From Ephydatia muelleri (Eukaryota > Porifera > Demospongiae > Spongillida > Spongillidae), in the NCBI GenBank assembly GCA_013339895.1, contig JABACO010000001.1:2492309-2556308 (forward strand): DNA of 64,000 nt. The letters run 5' to 3'. Every line of letters begins with the position of its first letter. Position 1 is the stretch's first letter. The notes below the pieces were generated by a model. That model worked only from the letters and a program-made list of their open reading frames with translations. It made no database searches and was not told the origin of the DNA. The position numbers and the translations under genes are program-made. Positions 1-9,191 of this stretch are shown piece by piece.

Positions 1-139
1 AGGTTTATTGGGGACATTACCTCTTATGACCTGCCTGGGTCAGGAACTGCAGTGGTCAGTTCATTATCATCAAAAAGCAATGTGGCTATCCCTGGACTGT
101 GGGTGTACAGGGTTGATGGCAGCACCATTCTTTCAGGAG
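1..139 (+). CDS. Partial exon: C-terminal end of a NIDO (nidogen-like) domain
   Basis: Read in frame 1 from base 1 the segment is open and ends in the run SNVAIPGLWVYRVDG, which resembles the end of the NIDO domain of nidogen and SNED-type extracellular proteins. A donor (GGA G|GTGGGT) follows at 140, leaving one base of a split codon (phase 1), which matches the acceptor of the next exon at 189. The intron would be 49 bp. The exon start lies outside the window. NIDO followed by EGF repeats is a known arrangement in extracellular matrix and adhesion proteins. The domain name rests on about 46 residues, so it is a reasoned call, not a certain one. Confidence 0.65.
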
Positions 140-188
140 GTGGGTGTGGTTAATGAAATGGTGTCATTTTATCACTCCTTTTATACAG

Positions 189-1841
189 ATGTAGATGAAT
201 GTTCCTATGGGATTTCCACTTGTGCATTGGCTCCATTTGGAATGTGTACCAACAGCATAGGAAACTACAGTTGCTCGTGTAACCCTGGTTACACAGGAGA
301 TGGAAGCAGCTGTGTAGACATTGATGATTGTTTTACTGAAAACAATGCATGTGCTCTGACTCCCAATGGAACATGCACCAACACCATAGGGAACTACATT
401 TGTTCATGTAACCCTGGTTACGCAGGAGATGGATCAATCTGTTTGGACATTGATGAGTGTTCTACTGGGAACAACTATTGTGCTCTGGTTCCAAATGGAA
501 CCTGTACCAACACCATAGGAAGCTACACTTGCTCATGTAATCATGGTTACACAGGAGATGGAACAACCTGTTTGGACATTGATGAGTGTTCTACTGGGAA
601 CAATACTTGTGCAATGGCTCCAAATGGAACCTGTACCAACACCATAGGGAGCTACACTTGTTCATGTAACCCTGGTTACACAGGAGATGGAAGGAGCTGT
701 GTAGACATTGATGAATGTTATACTGGGAACAACACTTGTGCTCTGGCTCCAAATGGAACCTGTACCAACACTTGCTCGTGTAACCCTGGTTACACAGAAG
801 ATGGAAGCAGCTGTGTAGACATTGATGATTGTTTTACTGGAAATAATGCATGTGCTCTGACTCCCAATGCAACCTGCACCAACACCATAGGGAGCTATAT
901 CTGTTCATGTAACCCTGGTTACACAGGAGATGGAAGAAGCTGTGTGGACATTGATGAGTGTTCTACTGGGAACAACACTTGTGCTCTGGCTCCAAATGGA
1001 ACCTGTACCAACACCATAGGGAGCTACACTTGTTCATGTAACCATGGTTACACAGGAGATGGAAGGAGCTGTGTGGACATTGATGAGTGTTCTACTGGGA
1101 ACAACACTTGTGCTGTGGCTCCAAATGGAACCTGTACCAACACCATAGGGAGCTACACTTGTTCATGTAACCCTGGTTACACAGGAGATGGAAGGAGCTG
1201 TGTAGACATTGATGAGTGTTCTACTGGGAACAACTCTTGTGCTCTGGCTCCAAATGGAACCTGTACCAACACCATAGGGAACTACATATGTTCATGTAAC
1301 CATGGTTATGTAGGAGATGGATTAACCTGTTTGGACTTTGATGAATGTTCTACCGGGAACAACACTTGTGCTGTGGCTCCAAATGGAATCTGCACCAACA
1401 CCATAGGGAACTACATATGTTCATGTAACCATGGTTATGTAGGAGATGGATTAACCTGTTTGGACTTTGATGAATGTTCTACTGGGAACAACACCTGTGC
1501 TCTGGCTCCAAATGGAATCTGTACCAACACCATAGGAAGCTACACTTGCTCATGTAATCATGGTTACACAGGAAATGGAAGGACCTGTGTGGACATTAAT
1601 GAGTGCTCTACTGGGAACAACACTTGTGCTCTGGCTCCAAATGGAACCTGTACCAACACCATAGGAAGCCACAGCTGCTTGTGTAACATTGGTTACATAG
1701 GAGATGGAAGGACCTGTGTGGACATTGATGAGTGCTCTACAGGCTCTAACAACTGCAGTGTAAATTCGAAGTGCTCAAATCTAATTGGAAGTTATAACTG
1801 TACTTGTAACTATGGTTACACTGGAGATGGGCAGATGTGTA
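189..1841 (+). CDS. Single exon encoding 13 tandem calcium-binding EGF domains
   Basis: Acceptor ATACAG at 183-188 and donor GTAAGT at 1842 bound 1,653 bp (551 codons, phase 1 at both ends). It encodes 13 EGF domains of about 43 residues (129-bp period). Each starts with DIDEC, DVDEC or DFDEC (DIDDC in domains 2 and 6) and has a [10 protein letters not shown]-like core that fits the cbEGF Asp/Asn hydroxylation pattern. Domain 5 lacks five residues of that core (15-bp deletion, near 770), in frame. Many NGT/NNT sequons suggest N-glycosylation. The uninterrupted array implies expansion by slippage or unequal exchange inside one exon. The role is probably a rigid calcium-dependent spacer in the extracellular part of the protein. 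Confidence 0.9.
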
Positions 1842-2829
1842 GTAAGTTGCTATTGGGATTTGGTAGAACTTTATCACATGTTCTTATGGAAATGGTTTGT
1901 TACTTGCAGTGATTAAAATGTTGAATTAATGTGTTGTGTATAAAGCATTACGTGAAGGGGTGACTATATTTCCATCTTCTCATTTTACGTGGCTGTTTAG
2001 ACATGATGATGCCATTATGGGCTAGTCCTTTTATCATTACTGTCACAGATATCTTGATAGGGTGCAAACACTTTTCATCACATATGTGTTGAAATCAATT
2101 TTTGCATGACCATTCACATGTATTGTGTAACATAGGACAAAGCTGAGCAAAGTGGTATTAATACAACTTTAAAGCCATTCAGAAATGAGTCATGATAATG
2201 CAGCTTATAGAGAGCACAGAAATTTACTACTTAGTATTTAAAATTCTTATTATGGCTGATAATTGCATTTCTGTAATTGTGGTCATTTTGAGACAAATGA
2301 TTTTGACCAGGTAAAATCATTACTATGTTTGGAAATTTATAACTCCGAAACCATATTGTTCTATGTCTCAATAGTTTATGGTAGATAGCTGTTTACCTTT
2401 ACTGCATTAGGTAAAATCTGATGTGAAAAATTCAATTTAAAGTACATGAAATCACAACTCCAAACACTCATTTATAATTGTTTGAAATTGATATAACATT
2501 CATCCCTCTGGAACGTTTCGGGATCATCTACAGCTAATTTTTTGGTGAGATATAGCTCATCTCTAACAAGACATTACAAAAAAAGTTCTCTTGTCCTAAG
2601 GGTCTGCTGTTTCTGGCCTTCCCCTGCTAATAATATTTGTATCCTTCCTTATTGATATCTGTATGACCTCAGCTCCACTCATTTAGCATTTCCAATGAAA
2701 CTTTGATGTGAATTGCATTTTAATGCCAAGTTCAAAGAAATGGTATTCTGCATTGAACACTTCGATGATGCATCACATATAGATTAGGTGGTCTTACATG
2801 TAATAACATATTTCTCCTCATACCATAAG
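1842..2829 (+). other. Intron, 988 bp, no recognisable feature
   Basis: AT-rich, CpG-poor sequence between the 13-EGF exon and the first SRCR exon. I see no open frame of note, no repeats and no transposon ends. The 3' end carries a pyrimidine tract (TTTCTCCTC) before the acceptor CATAAG at 2829. A second AG at 2836 would put the next exon out of phase. Confidence 0.7.
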
Positions 2830-3212
2830 TTTGCAGTTATGGTCAGCTTCGACTGATGGGAGGACTCAGTGCTTCACAAGGCAGAGTGGAGGTTTGCATC
2901 AACAACACTTATGGGACAGTGTGTGATGACCACTGGGACCAGCTGGATGCTAAAGTGACCTGCTCACAGCTCAACCTTCCCTCCACCAGTAAGGAGGAGT
3001 GGCATTTTAGCTTATCAATATTAATGATTAACATTTGGTAGATGTGGTGGCTCTTCGAAGAGCTTATTTTGGATCCGGAACAGGACCAATATATCTGGAT
3101 GACCTCCTTTGTAGTGGGACTGAATCTTCACTCCTTCAATGCAACAGAAAGGTGGCATCCATTGGGATCAATGATTGTACCCACTCAGAAGATGCAGGAG
3201 TAGCATGTGGAG
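2830..3212 (+). CDS. Unit M0, SRCR domain a (exons 2830-2988 and 3042-3212)
   Basis: The domain is split over two exons by a 53-bp intron, the usual layout in this gene. First half: [33 protein letters not shown]. Second half: [20 protein letters not shown], then [14 protein letters not shown]. All hallmark cysteines and the DDxW and GxGPIxLDD motifs are present. The start at 2830 is preferred over 2837 because only 2830 gives phase 1 and recovers the N-terminal Cys seen in sister domains. SRCR domains bind proteins and polyanionic ligands in scavenger and immune receptors; the ligand here is unknown. Confidence 0.88.
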
Positions 3213-3266
3213 GTCAGTGCTGTTTGTGCATCACACCATCCTCCAATGTCACACCCACTTGTGTAG

Positions 3267-3969
3267 CTGTGTGCATGGATGGTGCTCTGAGACTGATGGT
3301 CGGTTCAGGAACAGAGTATTACCTTGGGACAACCCATTACGACAGTTCCTACTACTCCAAACCCGGCATGGATGGACTCCTTCAAGGCCGTGTGGAGCTG
3401 TGCATGAATGGTTCCTTTGGTCAGGTGTGCGATAGGCATTGGACCAATCAGGATGCCTCAGTGGCCTGCAGAGCTCTAGGACTGTCTCCCTATGGTCAGT
3501 CTATTGATTTGCACCACTTTCCCTGCTTATGTGCACTGGCTATTCCTACATTCTGCATGCCATTCTCTACTCTCATTTGTTCTGTGGTGTTTTGTCTTGT
3601 AAAGACTTCTCCACAATCAAATCTGTTTAACATCGTCCTGCCTCTTATACCTCCACTAAATACTGTACTCTCCTTTCAATTCTCTGATATGGACCTCCTC
3701 TACACAATTCCTTCTCTCCACACAATTCCTTCTCTCCACAAAATGCCTTCTCTCCACATCTACTCCTCACCCCTTCACATTCCTCTTCTCACATTCCTCT
3801 CCAGGAGCGCTTGCTTTGCCAGGGTCAGTCTTCAGTGATGGTTCTCTGCCTCTTCTGCTGTCCCGTGTCAACTGCTCTGGATCAGAGGGCACCTTGCTCC
3901 AATGCAACTATTCCACAGATGTGACTGACTGTGTAGGGTCCACAGATGCTGCAGGAGTGATCTGCCAAG
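3267..3969 (+). CDS. Unit M0, SRCR domain b (exons 3267-3494 and 3805-3969)
   Basis: Exon one carries an extended loop between the first strand and GRVELC (about 25 extra residues, with Tyr/Ser runs). The b and e positions of every unit share this long loop. Exon two carries NCSGSEGTLLQC, then DAAGVICQG. The 310-bp intron 3495-3804 is pyrimidine-rich and contains short imperfect repeats of CACAATTCCTTCTCT. Both exons are phase 1 and divisible by three (228 and 165 bp). Confidence 0.86.
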
Positions 3970-4200
3970 GTAACAAGTCATGTACATGTCATGCTTCCAG
4001 TCAAAACACATTGGCACGTGACTTTGGACTTGGTCATATGACAGGGGCAATGTCTTTCTACAACTGGTTCATTCAAATCTGTTATTGTAAATCCATAAAT
4101 GCACATGTGAAATCTTCTTATGTCATGCTTGTGCACAGGTGTACATTGCCTTACACTACTGGTTATTTAAAGTCTTTATGTCTAAACATTTTCTATTCAG

Positions 4201-4636
4201 CCACCACAACAGCTGCAGGGAACTGCAGTGATGGTTCCCTGAGGCTTAAAAGTGGGACCAGTGCATTGAATGGAAGGGTTGAGTTGTGCCTCAACAATGC
4301 ATGGGGCACCATTTGTGACCTAGGCTTTAGTACAGATGCTGCTACAGTAATATGTCGACAGCTGGGATTTGCCAACACTAGTAAGCAAGAGGGTGTATGT
4401 TTGTGTTGTGCATGTGTGCAATGTGTTGTGTGTGTATGTACAGTGATGTGACCCTATGCATCCCCTTGTGTGAGCAGATGCCACTGCCTTCAGAAGGGCT
4501 GCATTTGGAAGTGGAAGTGGACCCATCTTCCTGGACAACTTGGGCTGCAGTGGGTCAGAGACCTCCATCTTGTCCTGCTCCTATCACCTTCAACCGACCT
4601 GCGACCATTCGAGGGATGCAGGGATATCGTGTACAG
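4201..4636 (+). CDS. Unit M0, SRCR domain c (exons 4201-4380 and 4478-4636)
   Basis: A short TTTAAGNC lead precedes [27 protein letters not shown] and VICRQLGF. After a 97-bp TG-rich intron the second exon gives AAFGSGSGPIFLDN, then [14 protein letters not shown]. It corresponds by order to e10-e11 of M1-M6. The first half lacks the DDxW tryptophan (DLGF instead), as do the M1-M6 c domains (GPGFD). Confidence 0.86.
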
Positions 4637-4926
4637 GTAACAGAGGCATAGACATTCTCCAGGGTTTAAATACATGTTAATACTACCTCTCTGTTGCATT
4701 CAATGCTTCTGTTTGCGTCTCTGTTCCTTTGATAGCATTTTCTGACCCTACTATTGATTGCTAAGTGACTGGTTGACATGTCATAGTGTGATAACATAAT
4801 ATGAGGTATCATAGAATGCATGGATTGGAAAATTGACAATTGTGTCACACGATGAGCTATTTTTGGCTATGGGAATTGATACATCACTAGGGGAAGGATT
4901 ACTGGATATTTCCTCAACATTCCCAG
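4637..4926 (+). other. Intron between SRCR c and the EGF pair
   Basis: This 290-bp AT-rich intron has donor GTAACA and acceptor TTCCCAG. I see no repeat or transposon end in it. Confidence 0.6.
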
Positions 4927-5259
4927 ACATCAAGCAGTGTGCCATGAACAATGGAGGCTGTCAGCAGATCTGTGCTGAGCTCATCCCCGGGTTTCAATGC
5001 AGCTGTCAAGCAGGATATGTCCTTGCCTCTAATGGCTTCAATTGTACTGGTAAAGCACATTGGCCTGCTGTGTTTGCCCTTTCCATCACATTCTTATCTT
5101 CCCCTCTCCCCTCCACCTCTGCCTTCACACATGAAGATATTGATGAGTGCTCAGTTCTGAATGGTAACTGCACACAGACGTGTGTCAATACACCAGGGAG
5201 CTATTACTGCACATGCAATCCTGCACAAGTGTTACTACCTGATGGACAAAGATGTTCAG
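4927..5259 (+). CDS. Unit M0, EGF pair (exons 4927-5049 and 5137-5259)
   Basis: These are two 123-bp exons with one EGF each. The first begins [12 protein letters not shown] and lacks the DxDEC calcium motif. The second begins [12 protein letters not shown] and has it. Both have the six-cysteine pattern with a long C-terminal loop (SGYELT-like, LDL-receptor type). The pair sits at the same place as e12-e13 in every module, between SRCR c and SRCR d. The second exon ends at a weak donor (GTGCCA). Confidence 0.87.
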
Positions 5260-5336
5260 GTGCCATGCACCACCATATTTAAATATCACACTCTCACTCT
5301 CACTCTCACACACACAATCTTTGTTAAATGCTGTAG

Positions 5337-5721
5337 CTTGTCAGGATGGAACTGTTGTTCTGGTCAATGGCACATCAAGTAGCATGGGTCGTGTGGAGAT
5401 CTGCTATAACCAGACTTTTGGAACCATCTGTGATGATTTCTGGAATGAGCTTGATGCTGCAGTGGTTTGCAGGCAGCTGAACCTTACCACCACTGGTAGG
5501 TACCATTAGGGTCCTGTGGTGAAGGCTTGTAGCTCATTGTCTAATCACTTCTCCAGGTGCAGTTGCAGTTCCTCGTAGCTATTTTGGGGCAGGGAATGGG
5601 AAGATCTTCCTAGACAATGTGAAGTGTGTGGGTACAGAAGGTTCGGTCCTGCAGTGCCAGCACAACCCCATCGGAATGCACAACTGTTATCCCAATGAAA
5701 TAGCAGGTGTAATATGTGGAG
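5337..5721 (+). CDS. Unit M0, SRCR domain d (exons 5337-5495 and 5557-5721)
   Basis: Exon one has [30 protein letters not shown] and VVCRQLNL. Exon two has [16 protein letters not shown] and ends with an ICGG terminus. The intron is 61 bp. The DAGV stretch is changed to EIAGV and the Cys pattern is kept, so the fold is probably intact. Confidence 0.87.
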
Positions 5722-5760
5722 GTGAGAATATGAGGCATGAGTAGACAAATGGACTCAATT

Positions 5761-5779
5761 TACACACACACACACATGC

Positions 5780-5812
<33 letters not shown>

Positions 5813-5814
5813 TG
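5761..5814 (+). repeat. (CA)n microsatellite abutting a splice acceptor
   Basis: A run of CA dinucleotides with two CATGCA interruptions ends directly in the acceptor of the next exon (CATGCAG, 5811-5817). The repeat therefore replaces the normal pyrimidine tract, so length change here could affect splicing of SRCR e. Confidence 0.85.
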
Positions 5815-5817
5815 CAG

Positions 5818-7010
5818 GCACATGTATTGATGGCCAGATCAGATTGATTGTTGGCCCGGATGCTCTGTCCTTCTACCAGTCAGGGAACCCTAGTGCCCTG
5901 TACCTTGATAGTGACTTGGACCAGCTGTCAAGAGGGAGGGTCGAGTTGTGTTTAGGTGGACAGTTTGGAACAATTTGTTCTCAGCCATGGAGCAACAAGG
6001 AGGCCTCTGTGGTCTGCAGAAGCCTAGGATATTCCCCTTATGGTAATGCTATTTAATGCAACATCACCAATTACTGGCATATTGTGTGCTTGTGCGTACG
6101 TGTGTGTATGTGTGTATGCATGTGTGTGCATGCATGTGTGTATTGTGTGTGTGTATTGGAGGAGGGGGAAAGCAAGAGAGGGTGAAACATGTTGGATCAT
6201 CATGCCATCTGCCCACTTTTTTCATTTCCACCATTTCAAAATTCTAATTGCACCAATGGATCCATTTAGCTATGCAGTCTGATCATGTCACACACCCTCC
6301 CCCCACACACACTCATTCACACAGACCTTCACACACATACCACACATAAACCACACACCAACACTCACACCAGCACATACCAGCACACACAAAACTCACA
6401 CACACCCACACACAACACACATACTATACTAGCACACACACATTTTATACATACGTGCACACACACATACACACACAGACACACACAAGGCCCTCAAGCC
6501 TCAAGCATGCCTGTAATATGATCTCAATAGTTAGGAATGCAATTAAAATTTTATTGAAATTGGTGGGGAATAACCAGTCTGAGCATGTCACACACAAATA
6601 AAAATATATCAATCACACACAATTCATACACTCATTCTCACAAAGACGCCACTCACATGTACCATACACAGAACAACACACGCAACACACATACACACAC
6701 AACACACATATGCACACATACATGCCAAAAGGTCCCCCAAACCTCTAGTTTTGGAATTTGGAATGCAATTAAAAATTGAAGTCTGTGGTGAAATACGTTA
6801 CAACTTATCAGTGGCACCTTTTGCTTATAACGTGTTTCATCGCACCAGGTGCACTAACTGTAATGGATGTCTTTGGAGAGAACAGCCTTCCTTTTGTGCT
6901 TGGAGGGGTTAACTGCTCTGGTTCTGAACGAGGACTACTGGATTGTCCTCGAATTCAGGCCTATGATGTCGGCTGTTCAGCATACCAGGATGCTGGGGTT
7001 GTATGCCAAG
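5818..7010 (+). CDS. Unit M0, SRCR domain e (exons 5818-6042 and 6849-7010)
   Basis: First half: CIDGQIRLIVG, a long loop, GRVELCLGGQFGTICSQPW, VVCRSLGYSPYG. Second half: GALTVMDVFGENSLPF, NCSGSERGLLDC, then DAGVVCQG. In M0 the domain is split by an 806-bp intron at the SPYG|GA boundary. In M1-M6 the same domain is one uninterrupted exon, so M0 keeps the split arrangement. Confidence 0.85.
6277..6779 (+). repeat. Tandem duplication of a CA-rich unit inside the SRCR e intron
   Basis: Two copies run from CAGTCTGATCATGTCACACAC (about 6275) and CAGTCTGAGCATGTCACACAC (about 6575). Each has a CA-rich middle, then AAGG(C/T)CC and GAATGCAATTAAAA. The intron also has a TG-rich run at 6085-6160. Long His/Thr reading frames across this stretch are repeat artefacts. 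Confidence 0.7.
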
Positions 7011-7327
7011 GTAATCCTGTCATGTGCTCCAACTCATATGACACAGTTACTTCTCAATACAATTGTAGGCAGCTGTTTTTTAATTCCTGTGCACTTCTTT
7101 TGTTTAGCATGTTCCCCTATCAGCTTTTCCATTTCTCCTTTTCCCTTCTCCAGCATATTTCCTCTTGTTACATGTCCTCTTGTTATCAATCATGTGTCCC
7201 AGTGGTTTGACATGTGGTCCTCCCTCCCTGTTTTATATATCTGTGTTTCATGTGCATGTATAGTGTTCTATGGTACACATATGCTGTTTCAATGCTTTGC
7301 TCATATTCAGTGTTCCTTCATCAACAG
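7011..7327 (+). other. Intron between SRCR e and SRCR f of M0
   Basis: This 317-bp pyrimidine-rich intron has donor GTAATC and acceptor CAACAG. No mobile-element ends were found. Confidence 0.6.
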
Positions 7328-7510
7328 ATGTTACAACTCAGCACGCAAACTGTACAGATGGGAACATTCGATTGGTTGGTGCACAGCCTGGAGTGGGTAG
7401 ATTAGAAGTGTGCCTGAACCAGGCATGGGGTAGTGTATGTCGCAATCAATTCCAGCCTGCTGAGGTCATTGTGGTGTGCAGACAGTTGGGTGGATTTACT
7501 GCTGGCTCAA
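7328..7510 (+). CDS. Unit M0, SRCR domain f, first half
   Basis: The exon is 183 bp, phase 1 at both ends. It encodes HANCTDGNIRLVG, GRLEVCLNQAWGSVC and VVCRQLGGF. The 59-bp intron 7511-7569 leads to the second half, which is interrupted by a transposon. By order it corresponds to e17 of M1-M6. Confidence 0.86.
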
Positions 7511-7673
7511 GTAAGGAGAATGGGTGTGTGCCGTGTCTGAATGATTCATGATTGGTCCAAAATGTGCAGGTCCTCAAGTGTTGACAGGATCTCAGATCAA
7601 TATCACATCAGGGCCAATATTTCTGGACAAGCTTAAGTGTACAGGAAGAGAGGCTAGAATTGTGGACTGTAGT

Positions 7674-7685
7674 CACAGCGGTTCA
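7674..7685 (+). repeat. Left terminal inverted repeat of the 6.4-kb element
   Basis: CACAGCGGTTCA follows the target-site copy AGT at 7671-7673. It matches the complement of 14087-14098 at all 12 positions. Homology weakens inward, with only scattered matches such as ATTCCG/AATCCG. Confidence 0.85.
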
Positions 7686-8341
7686 GCCGTCCGAATCCGT
7701 GCAGCAAGAATTCCCGCCGTCATTACACCCGACGTGAAAACAGCGAAACGTGGGTATGCGGTCATGGTTACCTTGGGCCGTACGATAGATATTTTGAAAC
7801 GTTGGCATACGGATAAATCGCATGAGTGCAATGAGAAATTAACTTTGACCGAAGTCAATTTCAGCTGACAGACTAGTGCGTACGATGACGCTTAGTGTAC
7901 TGAAGTTGAAGGTATGGCCACTCTATACTTGGCGAATTCCGCCTGTTACATGTACCGCGACTGCGTCATACAGTACAGTTCAAATTCGGAGTCAGATATC
8001 ACGAACAATGGCGAGGCTGCACTGGGTTCTGGAACGAACGTTGTAGCAGTGACGCTGTTCAAATGGTTCAAAGGCTGAAATTGCTCCAACATTTGATTAT
8101 GAGTGGACTTGACCCAGTCCCGCGTCCAGTCCTACCTGATGGCCTTATCACGGTGTGTTCTATGTGGTGGGTGCATTATTAGGAGTTATATTTGTGATAG
8201 ACCAAGAAGTAGAAGGCGCACATGGGTGTGAGTGCATTAATTTTGGTATAGATTGACCCAGGCTATCTGATAGTAGTCTGTAGTGTACCTAGGTGCATGT
8301 GGAGTGCATTATTTGGAGTTTTTTTTTGGTATTGTTTACAG

Positions 8342-8517
8342 ATGCACACCCTTAGAGGAAAGCTCCATCTGTCTGGAAGCCAAAATGAAGGGGATGCACA
8401 ATATGAGACTAAGTGATACAAGAGGACCTCATCGACTGAGGGGGTTGTGACCCCACAGTATGGAGGTAGCCATGAGCCTGTACTCTTCCAAGCTGGTGGG
8501 TGTGGTCATGATGGCGG
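8342..8517 (+). pseudogene. Possible third captured exon remnant, weak
   Basis: Acceptor TTTACAG at 8341 and donor GTGAGA at 8518 bound a segment rich in Gly codons. It contains one short Gly-X-Y-like stretch (DTRGPHRLRGL) and several stops. Its size is close to the better collagen-like remnant downstream. I would not call it collagen without a homology search. Confidence 0.3.
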
Positions 8518-8634
8518 GTGAGACAAGAACATCCTATATGACACAGAGGGAAGGTGTGTGGTATATTTGTAAAAGTGTGTGTATATGTAAGGTGTGTGTA
8601 AGATGTGTGTATATGTGTGCGCACACGCACACAG

Positions 8635-8810
8635 GAGATAAAGGAACCAGGGATACTGCGAGAAATACCCCCACAAATGTCCCACGTGCCCACCCCGTGG
8701 AGGAGAAAGGACCCAGGATCTCAGGGTAACCTGGGATCCCCTAGCACTCCGGATCATGAAGGCAAACCATGAATGAGACCCTTGGAACCTCCAGAGCTCC
8801 TGGAAACCCG
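8635..8810 (+). pseudogene. Decayed collagen-like exon A inside the transposon
   Basis: It is bounded by acceptor CACACAG and donor GTACAT. Gly-X-Y triplets are visible in shifting frames: GDKGTR at the start, then GSQGNLGSPSTPDHEGKP, then GTSRAPGNPG at the end. Gly-to-Ser and Gly-to-Asp changes, frameshifts and stops show that it is not functional. A captured fragment of a host collagen gene is the simplest reading, because splice sites remain at both edges. Confidence 0.65.
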
Positions 8811-8917
8811 GTACATACCTACACGTGCACATACATGTACTAACATTCATACACACATGCTCTGCACATATATGCATACATGCAATGTAAATCGTTGTGT
8901 ATTTGATTGATATTTGC

Positions 8918-8940
8918 AAACACACACACACACACACGCG

Positions 8941-8986
<46 letters not shown>
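8918..8986 (+). repeat. (CA)n microsatellite before collagen-like exon B
   Basis: About 69 bp of CA with two CGCG/CGCA interruptions, ending in the acceptor CACACAG at 8987. Confidence 0.85.
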
Positions 8987-8987
<1 letters not shown>

Positions 8988-8988
<1 letters not shown>

Positions 8989-9191
8989 CCCTCTGAACAG
9001 AAGGGAGAGCAGGGTCCCGAGAACCTGGACAACCCAGAGCCATGAGTCCACCAGCAAGAGTCCAAGGAGCCCCAGGGAGAGAGGCAACCCAATGGTAACC
9101 AAGGCCGCTGGGACCCCCGGAATACCTGGCTATCGAGGACAGCCGAGTCAGAAAGGAGAGCCCCTAGCCCCTAGTGCTTCATGTGCTCCTG
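8988..9191 (+). pseudogene. Decayed collagen-like exon B inside the transposon
   Basis: It lies between acceptor ACACAG and donor GTAAGG. The last third is still clean collagen sequence: GTPGIPGYRGQPSQKGEP. Earlier triplets (QKGEQGPE, then GAPGRE and GERGNP) appear in other frames, so at least two frameshifts have accumulated. It ends with a Cys-containing tail (SASCAPG), like a non-helical junction. With exon A and the intron between them it records capture of genomic rather than spliced sequence. Confidence 0.7.

Noticed and set aside
2830-2988. Alternative exon start at 2837 after TTTGCAG
   Set aside because: It puts the exon out of phase 1 with the preceding donor and meets a stop in that frame; 2830 keeps phase and the N-terminal cysteine.
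8635-9191. A functional collagen gene
   Set aside because: Frameshifts, stops and Gly substitutions break the Gly-X-Y register; only short clean stretches remain.
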